Source: Diabrotica undecimpunctata
Taxonomy: Eukaryota; Arthropoda; Insecta; Coleoptera; Chrysomelidae
DNA: 64,000 bases
Direction: 5' to 3'
Assembly (NCBI RefSeq): GCF_040954645.1
Contig: NC_092804.1
Location: 88,897,717 to 88,961,716 of the forward strand
A program made the position numbers and the translations under genes. Position 1 is the first letter of the stretch. Each line of letters starts with the position of its first letter. The notes below the pieces were generated by a model. It was not told the DNA's origin. It was given only the letters and a program-made list of their open reading frames with translations, and did no database searches. Shown here piece after piece: positions 44,225-56,039 of the stretch.

Positions 44225-45435
44225 TTAAAACAATTTCTCTTTAGAGTGTTTTCCCTACCACAACCATGGCAGAAAATACGAGTGCGAGGGATCGAACATT
44301 CAACAAACGAATGACCAGACTGACGACAATTCCAGCAGACGATAGAACTTACAACTGACACATTACGTTCAGGGCCCTTATTTTTCCAAGAACGATGACT
44401 AAAAGAGTTTGGCTGAGAAGAAAAATTAGAAGAAGGTCGAGATGTGGATGAAGACTGAGAGGACCAGGATAACGTTTCCTCTAAACGTTTACACTTTAAA
44501 GTAAGGTCATCAATAGTTTGGATGTCCATAAGAGCTAGCTGTTGATGATAAAAAGGTAACAGACATTTAAGAATAATTTTTATCCTAGCAGAATCTGATA
44601 AAGAAGTCTCCAAACGGCTACACATGCCCAAAATAGTGTTAATAAACATGGTGACAGATTCTCCAGGTTTCTGCTTATGGTTTTTGATTTGGTCCAATAG
44701 ATCATCCTGGAATGAGTAAGGAAGAAAATCTGACTTCAACTTGTGTACCAGATCATACTAACAAGAAAAACTACCTCTATTATTCATGAACCATGTAAAA
44801 GCTGTACCGGTGAACAGTTCAGCAGAAGCAGCAAACAAATCCTCTTCAGAGACACCTCTAGAAACACGAAGACATTCAACCCTGTCTATAAATGACATCA
44901 CATCAGTGTGCTGTTTTTCACCAGAAAATGAAACACCCCATTTGTGTACTTGCACAGGTTTGGAGTATGCGAAGCTAGGAACTACATTGACTGGAGCATT
45001 AGGAGTAGATGTAACAATGTAATTAACTCTAGAATCAAGTTCACCCTCCAATGTAAGTATTCTCAGAGAAACAGTCTTTTTAAAAGATTCCTGCTCTTCA
45101 GTAGTGCAATGTAACAAATGTACGCGGCCAGAAATGTGAGCTAAACGAGAAGTTAGTCGCGCATACAAGTTATCTTGTCCAGTTCCCCTGAAATCTCCTA
45201 TTCTCGTCGACAAATCATCTAAGGTTTCGGATATTCCTTTCTGTTGGTCATCGAAAGGGATGTGTGTAGCAGAAATCTGAGTAAAACTCCTATTGTCCTG
45301 TTTCTGCTTTAAATCTCCACGCAAAAGCTTGCGTTTGTCTTCAACCTTTGCCGACTCTGCAGGCGTTATACCCCTAACATTCAATTCGTAATCCAATTCG
45401 TTTACCAAAAGATGCTCAACTTTGAAAGCACACAT
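44020..45435 (-). pseudogene. Gypsy 1 gag with one nonsense codon
   Basis: The start at 45435 gives CAFKVEHLLVNELDYELNVR, the usual opening of this gag type. The capsid region includes WGVSFSGEKQHTDVMSFIDR and FTWFMNNRGSF. An in-frame TAG at 44760-44758 interrupts it, after which DLVHKLKSDFLPYSFQDDLL continues in the same phase. The nucleocapsid end has a CCHC zinc knuckle, CWNCRQSGHSFVEC, and a second defective one, CHGCGRENTLKRNC, where His is Thr. Gag would package the RNA. The 3' end overlaps pol. Confidence 0.85.
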
Positions 45436-46062
45436 GATGAGAGGAAAAATATGGACAAAGTGATACCAAGATCAGAAATATGAAATACTAATTATTAATT
45501 ATACCTAAGTTGCAAAAAAAAATGTGGACAAATTATTAGCAACACACCACCAAGATCAAAATAGCCAGCAAAAATAATATATATATAATCAAATAAATAC
45601 CTTAGTTATCTCACTAAAATACTCAAAATAATTTCTAGTTATATGTAAATTATAACTATTCTAAACCAAATATTAATATATATGCAACAATTAATAGTAC
45701 CTATAAGTATAATACTGTTGGCTGTAGGAATAAAAGTTTATATAATATACGATATAAGTATGTGTAGGTAAGTAAGTAAATATAAGTTCTCAATAAAAAT
45801 ACAAAATTCAACCTAGAATGTAAGTTGTACTACTATAACCTATCACTGAGGTCTCAAAATATTAATAACTAATAAATCTAATAAATAAACTAATAAATCA
45901 ATACAGCAGTATAAGTATACCTGTTTAGTATTAATAAAAAATTTAAAGATACAATAAATCAGCAATAATATGAGTAAAAAAAAAGCAAAAATACAAAAAC
46001 TCAAGTAACAAAAAAAAAGAAATCAGCTAAAAGCTACTGTCTTAAAACCAAAACTTGGAAAA
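45436..46062 (-). other. Untranslated leader of Gypsy 1
   Basis: AT-rich sequence between the primer binding site and the gag start, with no frame of note. Confidence 0.6.
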
Positions 46063-46081
46063 GGCACCGCGTTGGGACGCC
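46063..46081 (-). promoter_or_regulatory. Primer binding site (tRNA-Lys-like)
   Basis: On the minus strand GGCGTCCCAACGCGGTGCC begins two bases after the LTR end. It resembles the complement of the 3' end of an insect tRNA-Lys with a few changes. Confidence 0.6.
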
Positions 46082-46083
46082 GA

Positions 46084-46176
46084 TGTAGCAAAAATAACTG
46101 GGGTGTGTAGGAGGAGAGAGGTATAAGAAGAGTGGTCTATATATATGGGATAAAATTGATAGAAGTAAAATAGATA
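46084..46176 (-). repeat. Partial 5' LTR of Gypsy 1 (93 bp)
   Basis: It matches the first 92 bp of the 3' LTR at 35919-36010, then stops abruptly. The promoter-bearing part of the LTR is gone. Confidence 0.85.
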
Positions 46177-46960
46177 GCTTTCTTATAACGGGCTAGGTAT
46201 GATTGCGCGTAGGAGTGAAAAATAAAAACAAGAGAAACGCAATGTAACGAGCTTACTAATGTAAACAAATACCATTATATATATATTTGGAATATATTCA
46301 ATGGTTGAATAGCAGAGGTTTTATCGGTCAATAATTGGCAAATAAAAGTCGTCAACTACTTTATTGATTTATTCGAATACGTTTCGCTTTTATTTTTAAA
46401 AGCATCATCAGTTCACTACAAATAAAAAAGATTTTAGATATAAGTAAACAAACCAACAGGGTTCATACTTACAAAAACAATTTGTAGGGTTTTTTTTTAT
46501 AGATGTTCTAAAAACTCTACGATAACTTAACATTAAAGAATAAAAACTAAACGAGAGAAACGAAACAAAAAAATACAAGTAAAACTGTAAGAACATTAGT
46601 TCATTTAATTTTAACCGATGGCTTCATTTGAAAGTTGGTTTAAGCTCTTTCTAGGGTCAAACCACACTAATCTTTTCGATTGTTTTGGATCAGCACGTCA
46701 TAATTTTCACATGTGGCTTGTTGTCGTCTATGTGTTTCTTTGGATCGCATGGTGCAGATTACGATTCTTAAGGGAATTAGTAAGCGGAACAGGGACGGAC
46801 CTTTTTTTTTTAAAAAGGATTCATTTTTTCCTTTTACTTTAAAAAACAAACAAAAAAAAAATTTTTGGAAAGAAAAATGGAATTGAAGTTACTGCCTTGT
46901 AAGGGGTTTTTTTATTTATTTTGTATGATGAGGGAGTGATATATCTGACTCAAGTTGTCG
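46177..46960. other. No gene seen
   Basis: AT-rich with poly-T and poly-A runs (46797-46863). The plus frame 46618-46842 resembles no known family. Confidence 0.4.
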
Positions 46961-46961
46961 A

Positions 46962-47054
<93 letters not shown>
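46961..47054. repeat. (TA)n microsatellite
   Basis: About 45 TA units with one TATGTA interruption near the right end. Confidence 0.95.
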
Positions 47055-47238
47055 GTAGAAGGCAAAAGAAATAGAGGTAGATCTCCCACACGATACACGG
47101 ATCATATTGTTGCTACCATTGTCAGAATGTGCTAGAATGGCAGAAGATAGAAAAGCGTGGAGGAACATTGGGAAATTTAGCCAATAGCTTCATGATATCA
47201 CGATACCTGCATCAGGTTAACGACTAAGAAGAAGGAGA

Positions 47239-47240
<2 letters not shown>
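47055..47240 (+). pseudogene. LINE C-terminal tail remnant
   Basis: Plus frames give GKRNRGRSPTRYTDHIVATI and then, with stops, the NGRR...SVEEHWEI region. This is the GKR-x-x-GRP, W-x-D and W-R tail seen in RTE-type LINEs. It ends in AAGAAGAAGGAGAAG and passes straight into a TA tract, so the tract may have grown from the LINE's own 3' tail. Confidence 0.45.

Positions 47241-47316
<76 letters not shown>
47241..47316. repeat. (TA)n microsatellite
   Basis: About 38 TA units. Confidence 0.95.
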
Positions 47317-47318
<2 letters not shown>

Positions 47319-47600
47319 AGCGGTTAATGAGGGCTCCGTACTAAAACGGTATTATACTAACTCCAGGCGAATATACACGGTGTATATTATTATCTGGGTA
47401 GCACTTTATGTGGACTCAGACCATCACGTCGGATTAGGACGCAAGGAAGGTTTTGGCAATTTAATAGGATTTTGTATGTTAGAATATTATTTCTCCAAGA
47501 AAGTGAAAAATTTCTATTTGCTATACGGATTTAATCTATAGATGAAATATTAGAATGCTATAGAATAATGCTATTAGCAGCAAATAATATGGCAGATAAT
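47317..47600. repeat. Two repeat modules joined
   Basis: 47317-47437 matches the flank after the first TA tract (3057-3180). 47445-47600 matches 11505-11660 and 49770-49920. Confidence 0.65.
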
Positions 47601-47617
47601 ATGCTGGAATTAGCAGT

Positions 47618-47664
47618 AGCATGTACTAACAGTGGCCATACCTAGTCCACTGTTAGTACATGCT
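47618..47664. repeat. Perfect 18-bp inverted repeat
   Basis: AGCATGTACTAACAGTGG at 47618-47635 faces its complement at 47647-47664, with an 11-nt loop. Confidence 0.9.
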
Positions 47665-49115
47665 TTTAGAAGAGAGAAAGCCAACTTATCAAATTCAAAA
47701 GCAGACAAAATTAATTCCAAATATGGATCGTAAGCCAATCCCTTATGTAAACACTCTAAAGTAATAATTAGTGAAAATGTAAGCCAACAGCATAAAGTGC
47801 TGGTACTAGATATACAAGCAAAATATGAAATAAAACCAAAATATCGAGGAGAGTCACAAAAACAATTAATTAACGTTAACAAGCGACAAAGTAGCTCAAT
47901 TTAGAACAGAAATAAAAAAAAGAATGTGTTGGAATATGGAAAAAGGTCATAATGAAATTTGGAGAAATGTGTCAAAAATTATTAAAGAGGGTGCAACTAA
48001 AATACTTGGAAAAATCTCAGGAAATTGACTTAAAAATTGGTAACTATAGATAGTCAGACGATGTTTAAGACAATATAAAAGAAAAGAGAAGGTTATATAA
48101 GGAGAGACAAGAAAATATATCAGACTAAGATTATCAAAAGTATCAAATAAATAAAGAGGAAGCAAAAGTAGCGGTAGCACAATCTAAGGTAGCAGCGTAT
48201 GAAAAGCTGTACAATGAACTGAATACTAAGAAAAAAACATATACAAAATTGCTAAAAGTGGAACAAAGTAAACCAAAGATTTTAATTAGATTAAATGTAT
48301 ATGAGATAAATACATTAAACTATTTATGCAAGGAAAGGATGTAAAACATCGCTGGAAGGAGTTCTTTAACGACCAATTAAACGAAGAGTTTGAGAAAGCA
48401 TCTATAGAGCCAACAGAGACAGTAATAGCAATGGTGCCGAAAATGACGACCGCGGAAGTAATTCAAGAGCTACATAAGATGAAAAAAGAAAAGGCATAGG
48501 TCCTGATGGCATCCCTGGATATATATGATTAGCATTAGGAAAATCAGGAACAAGTTGGCTAACAGGACTATGTAATAGAATTTTGAAAGTAAGGCGAATA
48601 CCGTATGAATAGAGAAGTAGCATTTTAGTACCTGTATACAAAAACAAAGTAGATGTTAAACTATGGATAAACTATAGAGCCCTAAAACTACTCTGTCACA
48701 CCATGAAACTGTGGGAGAGAATAATTGATAGTAGGGTACAGGAAGAAACAGAAATATTAGGAAATCAGTTTAAATTCATGCAAGGCAAATCAACAACGGA
48801 TGCAATTTTTATCATAAGGCAAGTAATGGAAAACTAATGTTAGAACAAGTGAGGCTAAGACTGATAAATTTCATTTGAGAATAGTATTGCATCAGGGGTC
48901 AGTGCTAATCCCTTATCTCTTCTAATTAGTGTTGGAAAAATTAACGAAAACAAGTCAAGGAGATATCCCTTGGTGCCTGATGTATGCTAACGATGTGGTG
49001 TTAGTAAGAGATAAGGAGAGATAATTGAATTAATGATTGAGACAATAGAGATGGGCGCTTGAGCAAAAAGGTCTAAAAATAAGGCAAACAAAAACAGAGT
49101 ATCTAAAGTGTGTAT
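47665..49115 (+). pseudogene. RTE-like LINE, endonuclease-RT linker and RT
   Basis: In order on the plus strand: QQHKVLVLDIQAKYE (end of the endonuclease), KVAVAQSKVAAYEKLYNELN (linker), EVIQELHKMKKEKA, then GPDGIPGYI, WLTGLCNRILKVRRIPYE, SSILVPVYKNKVDVKLW, CHTMKLWERIIDSRVQEETE and QGKSTTDAIFIIRQVMEN. A deletion removes motif A, and near 48975 CLMYANDVVLV is motif C with its first Asp changed to Asn. Stops are frequent. The order and wording are RTE-type; the element is on the plus strand and lacks both ends. Confidence 0.75.
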
Positions 49116-49600
49116 TTAAAAATCAACTTCAGCTTTACTTTAAATCAGGTTGTATTTATTTATGTAAGTTAATGAAACCAATAATAAAAAAAACCGATTC
49201 CAAACCGATAATTTTTATTCAGAGATAAAAAGTATCCTAAGATTAATTGAATATACCGAATTATCGATATAACTAAGTGAGAAACTTGTTAAGAAATACG
49301 TTTTAGAAAAAAAAATTGTGCTAGTCTTTTTTGACATAGTTTAGGCCTTTGCTAAAGTATAGCATGGGAGTTTAACCTACAAATAGTATACCTATTAGAG
49401 CCTAAACTAAATGAGTCCAAATTAATTCACGTCAAGTTTATATATCTGAAAATCTAAAACATTCATTTTACAAAAAAACGATGTCCAAATACCTTATGCA
49501 TCTTCCACAATTACATGAGAACTGTACTTGAGACTTCTATAGTATATGTTAAAAAATGGGAGGAACTAAGTTATCAGAAAATGTATCCGCAACTCCTATA
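49116..49600. other. No gene seen
   Basis: AT-rich; nothing recognised. Confidence 0.4.
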
Positions 49601-50330
49601 GTCATTAACTTGGTACTGATATCTCTGCTCCCCGATTTCAATAAGCAGTCACCAAACCATTAAAACTGCTACATCCATGCTTCCTATTATCCAACGATTA
49701 GACAGTCCAGGACTATATGCATTATTATGGTACTGATATTGCTGCTGCCCCTCATAAGTAAATAGAATATGCAAGGAAGTTTTTGACAATTTAATAGGGT
49801 TTTTGTGTGTTACACTATAATTTCTCCGAGAAAGTAAAGAATATCTATCCGCTATCCGAATTTAATCCATAGATTAAATATAAGAATACTATAGAATAAT
49901 GCTATTACCAGCAAAAAAACGGTATAATAGTAACGATAAAACCAAATAAATGTTTATTAACAGACAAAAGAGATGATGTAGAATAGGGCATATAACGTAA
50001 CAATAGATCCATATAATTTTAAAAAATTGGGGCGTTTTAGATATCGCAGATAACGTTGTCACATAAGAGATAAAAGGGAAAATTCAGGTAGCAAACTGAT
50101 ATATGTATAACCTCATAACACTTATAAATCCAGAAGTGTAATGCGAACTACTAAAATCAGGATATATAAAATAATGTAAGTAAAACTCAGATATTAATTA
50201 GATCAGGATTGCTAGAAAAGCCCTCAGAAGTGTTTTACGATAGGGAACTAATGCTAAGGTCAAACAGGTATATAGAAATTGCACCGTCATACAAGAAACT
50301 AAATCTCAACGCTAAAGTTATTGTTTTGCA
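49600..50330. repeat. Copy of the 11330-12110 repeat
   Basis: It starts with TTAACTTGGTACTGATATCT (compare 9480 and 11330) and follows the same order through the GCAAGGAAG module down to AGAAACTAAATCTCAACGC near 50300. No protein domain is seen. Confidence 0.65.
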
Positions 50331-50690
50331 CTTTGTATTGATTTGTGATCTTATTCATAACAGAATTATATATTTCTTTCTACGACGCTCAATCGGCTCT
50401 TATTTTATTTTTTCTTTGTTCGTGTTTTACTTACATACGTAGATTCTTATTTTTCTTACTGCGGGATGTATTTTTGGATTTAATTTTTTTGCTTAAAACG
50501 TAGCAATTGCCAGCTTGTATTCTGTTGTTATTCTCTTTTGTAGTGCTTTTGGTAAAAGTGCTCTTAAATTCCAAATATTTAGACCGATGAAACATTTCAA
50601 AGTGATAGCCATATATTTTTTTATTATCGTTGATTTGGAGGACCTATTTTTTCGAGGCGCTTTTTTCTATTGAATGTATTAATGTTTTTT
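50331..50690. other. No gene seen
   Basis: AT-rich; nothing recognised. Confidence 0.4.
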
Positions 50691-50699
50691 GCTTACTAA

Positions 50700-51020
50700 T
50701 AATTATTTTCGCTACTATATTAAACTCATCGTCGAAGGTCCGTATAATATGAGAACCTTAATTATTAAACTGTGAGATTTTCTGTATTTGCTTTCCGGGC
50801 GATGCTCTCCAAAACGATGGTAAACACGATTGGAGACACGGCATCTTCCTGTTTGAGGTCACTGGACATTTGAAAGTAAGTTGGCAGTTAATTTTCTTAT
50901 GTATGCCTAGTTCTTCCATAGCATTTTAGTTACAATCTTATAATTATATCATATGTTTGTTGAAAATCTATAAATAACTAGCTTAATGTTTTTTTTATTC
51001 CCAACATTTTTCATTAAGTA
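50700..51020 (-). pseudogene. LINE RT palm fragment
   Basis: Read leftward, IDFQQTYDII (motif A region) lies near 50980, and MSSDLKQEDAVSPIVFTIVL then ESIARKANTENL (motif B and following helix) at about 50880-50770. The gap between them is close to that of an intact RT. The usual QGD before A-x-SP is QED. No other domain is attached. Confidence 0.6.
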
Positions 51021-51655
51021 TATAATAGTGAATAATTGATCAACGGTTCATTGAATTTTCCCAATTTCACATTATTCTTTCCTTATTTCACATTTGTGGT
51101 TGCTGGATGTCAAAGAAGACACCATTTTTCATAGCGGGTACTATGATTCCAATGGGGTAAAGTACAACCTACATATTTGTTGCCAAAATTACTTCACTGC
51201 TGCATCGAGTACCGTTTACTGGTATATGAATTTTGTTGCGAATTTATACTGTGTGCTGAACTTTATTAAATCTTTTACCGCGAATTGAAAAGCATGTTTA
51301 AATCTTTATTTGTAACATTTTTCGTTAACGTTCAGTGGAACATTTTACGTTTATCTAAATAAGTATTTTTGCGTTACATTGATATTTGTGGCAATTAGCT
51401 GTGAAGTCATTAGTCTTTCCTGTCGTATCATATTTTCTTGATTTTTTTTGTAGACAAGCGGTTTAGTTTGTGTAATATAATATCCCCAATTCGTTTTATA
51501 ATATATTGTTTTCAAAACAGCTGTTACGCTAATTCGTTCACTTTTTTTAAAGCACTTTGGGTTATGACTATTTTTAATATTTTGACCACGCATATTTAGG
51601 TTTTCCAATATTTGGGATTTGTATAATCTTTATGTATATAATTATCTGTTTATTG
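51021..51655. other. No gene seen
   Basis: AT-rich; the two short frames (51094 plus, 51608 minus) have no recognisable domain. Confidence 0.4.
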
Positions 51656-51930
51656 ATTTTACTTTTTAAATAGAGTTTGGAATGGAATCTTCCTGTTTGA
51701 AATTTGACATTCAATTCCTGTTTGACAGTTTTCTTTTCTGCCATGGTATTTCATAGTTTTATTCTTATGATTATATCAGTGTTTGTTTAAAATCTATAAA
51801 TAACTAGTTTAATGTTTTTTTTGTATTCCCAACATTTCTTATTAACTGCCTAATAGTGAATAATTGATCAACGATTTATTAAGATTTTCTAATTCCACAC
51901 TAATATTCACCTACTTTATAGTTCACCTAT
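51656..51930 (-). pseudogene. Second copy of the LINE RT palm fragment, partial
   Basis: The words AATCTATAAATAACTAG, CCCAACATTT and TAATAGTGAATAATTGATCA recur here in the same order as at 50960-51045. The motif B part is reduced to GAATCTTCCTGTTTGA. Confidence 0.5.
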
Positions 51931-52763
51931 TTACTCAATCGTTCCAGGTGTATTAGAAAAAATACTGTATATAGAGATATAGCTTATATATAGCTGATAT
52001 CGCTATAGTTTGTGCAGTACATTTTATTATTCCTTTTGTATATGGGTATACTTTTCAGCAAGTTGGTACTTGCTCTTACTTCTAAATTGACAGATCAGCT
52101 GTTTAACTGCCTGTACTGAACTTTATTTTTCATTTTGCAAATATATATAAAAATTAATAAAAACCACTCTGACATACCGTTGATTGAAATATTGGATATC
52201 CTATACTATTCAATCAACGGAAATACTAAGATCACACGGGGCGAATATTATGGGTTATTTCTGGTTTCGTCAAAATTTACACTGAAATTACTAACAAGAG
52301 AGTGCTCTCACTTCCACATGTTGAAATTGATATATAGTACCAACAGATGCTAGTCATATACCATCAGTACTAATAAAATGGAAACTATCAAATTAATGTC
52401 AATTGCATTTAATTAAACGTACTAACCTTAAAAATGATCATTTAAGGAAACACACCTCAAAAATATTGACAATAAATTAAAAATAGCTTAAGCGTTATAA
52501 AAGTAACAGAGCAGCAAAGCTCACAGCATGAGAATAGTGCCTCGTACTTTTATATAGCAATTTGTTGACAGAAAAATATTTATTCTTTTATATACTAGGT
52601 TCTAAAAAAAGTGTACTCAAAACGAATAAATATTATCTAACAAGTGTTTTATTCCAGTTTCATATGAAAGCACCAGATCTTAGATATTATAAATTTCGTC
52701 ATAGGTGCAAATTTAAACTGAAAACCAAATGATAGAGCATATAGTGAAATATAAATATCTTAG
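51931..52763. other. No gene; one inverted repeat
   Basis: CCGTTGATTGAA at 52177-52188 faces its complement at 52209-52220. Near 52540-52570 ACTTTTATATAGCAATTTGTTG echoes 12858-12878. TTAG at 52760-52763 is the left flank of the piggyBac element. Confidence 0.5.
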
Positions 52764-52929
52764 CCCTCTATTGCCCGACTTTTTTGTAAACTTAAGAGAA
52801 AATGTTTTAATTTGTATATGTGCTCAAATATCCATTTACAACAACTAGTAATTTTTTTAGATTTTTTAAATTTTGTTTGTGGAGAGTTTTGGGAGTGTTT
52901 AGCAAAAACTAACGAATTAAATTATATAC

Positions 52930-55354
52930 TTATTTATTATGCCAATCAAAAAAACAAATATTTGTAATTGTAAAACATAAAGCAACTTTACATTTATCGC
53001 ACATTACTTTAGAAGTATTACAGCATCTTGGTTTTTTGCATCTTCCCTTTTTTTCAGAAATTACTGGCCAATGGAAGGTTTGGTCAAGCCTAACTTCCTT
53101 TGGTAGTACAATAGCAGTAGATCCTCTCCTCTGTTTTTTTACAATTTTGTTCTCAATTTCACTGAGCCTGGGACGTCCTTTGTTTTTGATCTGGTCAGTT
53201 CTTGCTAACAGTACGCTACATAAGTGGGACTTAAACTGTAACAAAGGCAACTGGTTTTTCTTTTTAATTTCAAAGTAATCGCAATCACGACGCTACAACA
53301 ACCAGCTGTTAACAACAGCTTAATCCAGAAGGTGAAAAAATATTTTTAGATACCACTTTTTAGATCTTATGTCTGTTCGGTAAAGAGCAATTAGTGAATC
53401 CATAAGATCGACACCTCCCATAAATTTATTATAAAATTGCACTGAATTTGGACAGCATACAATAATTCTTGATTTTTGATTCTTATACCACCTCTTGACT
53501 AACGAAGTAGGCTCAGAACCAACAAATGTACTAAGCAAATGAACCGGTTTATTATCGTACCACTTTAACGCTGTTAGTCTTATGCCATCTACTGTAGCGT
53601 GCTTTTTTTCTACAGTACCTCTGCCCTGTTTCTTCATATTCTTGTCATCATAAAAATGGCAATTAGGCAATCTGTTTGGACGAACAGTTCCCAAACATTG
53701 CAGTCCACGTTTTTCCATTTCAATCTGCAACTGAATGCTATTGAACCAGTTGTCAAAATATACTTTATAGTATTTGTTTGGTTAGACTATCTTACACAAT
53801 CTTATTACTACATTACCGCTGGTGTCTCATCATCATCATCCAGCCCCGTTTTCACATCCATTGTTGGATATAGGCCTCCTCCAAACGTCTCCAGTTCTCT
53901 CTATCTCTAGCTGCTGCAATCCAGTTTGTTTCTATTCTCCTTAGGTCGTCGGTCCATCGGGTGGGTGGTCTGCCTCGACTTCGCTTGTTGGCTCTTGGTC
54001 TCCACTCCAATAATCTCTTCGTCCATCTTCCGTCTTCCATTCTAGCAACATGTCCAGCCCACCTCCACTTTTGTTTATTGATTCGCAGTATAATATCGTC
54101 AACGCCAGTTCGTCGGCGTATCTCCTCATTTCTCACGCGATCTTTCAAGGTCAGACCCAGCATTGATCTCTCCATTCGCCTTTGTGTTACCCTCAGTTTT
54201 TCGGCAGTAGCTTTCGTTAAAGTTAGGGTCTCTGCTCCGTAGGTCAAGACTGGTAGGATGCATTGGTTAAATGCCTTCCTTTTCAGGTGAATTGGAGTAT
54301 TTGTTTTAAAAATGTCTCTCATCCTTCCATATGCCGCCCATCCCAACGTGATTCGTCTATTTAGCTCGCAGGTTTGGTTGTCTCTGGTTATTCTGATTTC
54401 ATGACCCAAGTATGTGTATTTATCGATTAATTCTACCTTGTTGTTATACTGGTGTCTACATTAGGTAAATGAAGAGGATGTTTAACAGTTCCTGTATATA
54501 ATTCCCAGTTATAAACAATACCATTGCTATCACACAAAACAAATGCCTTGTATCCCCATTTTTTGGGTTTGTTCTTCATATATTGTTTTAAAGAATGTGC
54601 CTCTTTGAATGGTATCATTTGTTCATCAATACCCAATTTTTCACTCATTGGAATACTTTGAAAATTTTAAAATAGACCGTTGATGAATGGTCTAATTTTG
54701 TATAACTTATCATTATTGTTGACCGTGTTTTCGTTATTATTGAAATGAATTTTAGTTTTTATTTCTTCCCAGCGATTCCTAAATATAGTATCAACTATTT
54801 ACGCAACACGTGTTTCCTTCTGCCAAAATGATCTTGTCCTTGGCAAGCCATATATTGGCATCAGTAGAACAGATCCAATAAATTGGTTTAATTCATAAAT
54901 GGTGCATACAAATTACTTTGTTCTACTATGTTTTCCAGCATATTGGTAGATATCATCTTTTTAAAAAAATTTAGAGGGAATTTCGGTTCTAATAATTTGC
55001 ATGTTGGTAAATTACCTTTCCATTCTGGAATTGGAAATATTGTTCGGGAACCACTCTTCCACTGAATGTTTTTTACGATCATTTTTGACCTTTTGAATAC
55101 ACTTTGTTCAGTGTGTTTTTCTGTTTTATCGGTATCGTCCTCATCTTCATCTTGGTCTAAATATAAATTGGTATCCTGGTATAAATTTGCTTCGTACAAA
55201 TCGTCTTCATTTTCCATTTTATTTGATCCTGGATCGATTGATATCTGAGTACCTGGAAAATTTATTATCACTCTCTTATTATCACTATCAAAGTCAGAGT
55301 CTTTGGATTCCTCGGATATTTACTGCTTTTCCCGTAGAACGTTTTTGTATCCAT
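52930..55354 (-). pseudogene. piggyBac transposase
   Basis: The ATG at 55354 follows an acceptor-like TTTAG. An acidic N-terminal region (LYEANLYQD, DQDEDEDDTDK) is followed by MISTNMLENIVEQSNLYA, which starts the DDE_Tnp_1_7 fold. LGIDEQMIPFKEAHSLKQYM holds the first catalytic Asp, VYFDNWFNS the second and MGGVDLMDSLIALYR the third; all are kept. The C-terminal end, CKKPRCCNTSKVMCDKCKVA and then C-x5-C-type residues, is the Cys-rich zinc domain that binds the ends. Breaks: phase change near 55290 and in 54660-54890, stop after LCKIV, and two stops near 53320-53285. Confidence 0.85.
53828..54448 (-). mobile_element. 5'-truncated LINE nested in piggyBac
   Basis: CTGGTGTCT stands at 53819-53827 and at 54449-54457. 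The minus-strand 3' end is a (GAT)n tail. The frame 54409-53852 has GHEIRITRDNQTCELNRRI, WAAYGRMRDIF, LTYGAETLTLTKATAEKLRV, QRRMERSMLGLTLKDRVRNE and WAGHVARMEDGRWTKRLLEW, then RGRPPTRWTDDLRRIE: an RTE-type RT C-terminal tail. 185 codons are open, the longest LINE frame in the window, so this is a fairly recent insertion. Insert plus duplication total 630 bp. Confidence 0.85.
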
Positions 55355-55764
55355 CCTAAAGAAATAATTTAAAATAATATGGTCCAGTGTGGATTCAAAG
55401 CAACATACCTGTTTTTTATCACAGTACTGAAACAACACAATAAAATAAACAAATGTCAACGGTAATCAATATCTAAATGCTGATATAATGCCTCTGTATT
55501 TATTTTTATATAAATTGTATACAATTTACAACAATAAATCACTATCAAAAATACAAACTAATAAGGCAGCCATGTCCATTTGACATACTGTTAAACATTT
55601 CCATATAGGTTTCGTCATAGCTTCATAGAGTGTATTAAATGTATAACCAAATGTTGCCTGAAATTAACAGAGGGCATACTAGAGTCGGAAATTGTTTTAA
55701 AAAAGTTTTCTGAATCAAAAACTCCTTTGTTGCCTTGAGTACACACGGGGCTATAGAGGGTTAA

Positions 55765-56035
55765 AATAGCTGTATCGAGCGAAGATAAGGTTATTGATGA
55801 GGAAAAAAAGACCCATCGCTGAGGAAGTGAGAAAGTAATTGGCAAAGGCAAAGAGCACTTTAATTACATTAAATGAAATATGCATTATAATCTATCATGA
55901 CACACATATCTTGATACACATGAAACAAGACAATTAATAAACACGTTAAGAGAATCTTAGGAAATAATAACCAAAATTTAACTTTTAATACACAAAAGAA
56001 ATAATGATATACAGAAGATACACAAATTAAAAAAA
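55765..56035. other. No gene seen
   Basis: AT-rich flank right of the piggyBac element. Confidence 0.4.
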
Positions 56036-56039
56036 CGTT

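Larger units (their letters stand above)
35919..46176 (-). mobile_element. Ty3/Gypsy LTR retrotransposon 1
   Basis: The order on the minus strand is partial 5' LTR (46176-46084), primer binding site, 0.65-kb leader, gag, pol (protease, RT, RNase H, integrase), a 2.4-kb 3' noncoding region, polypurine tract, and a 3' LTR (38244-35919). Several stops and shifts make it inactive. It lies within a matrix metalloproteinase exon on the left; the right flank is unrelated DNA, so the right junction has been rearranged. Confidence 0.9.
52764..55760 (-). mobile_element. piggyBac-type DNA transposon with both ends
   Basis: The left end reads CCCTCTATTGCCC and the right end, on the other strand, CCCTCTATAGCCCC. 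TTAA follows the right end at 55761-55764, and the left flank is TTAG, one change from the TTAA target. The element is 2997 bp, of which 630 bp is a nested LINE plus its duplicated target. The transposase has nonsense codons and at least one phase change, so it is inactive. Confidence 0.85.

Noticed and set aside
46618..46842. 74-residue plus-strand frame with several aromatic residues
   Set aside because: No domain or neighbour supports it, and it ends in a poly-T run.
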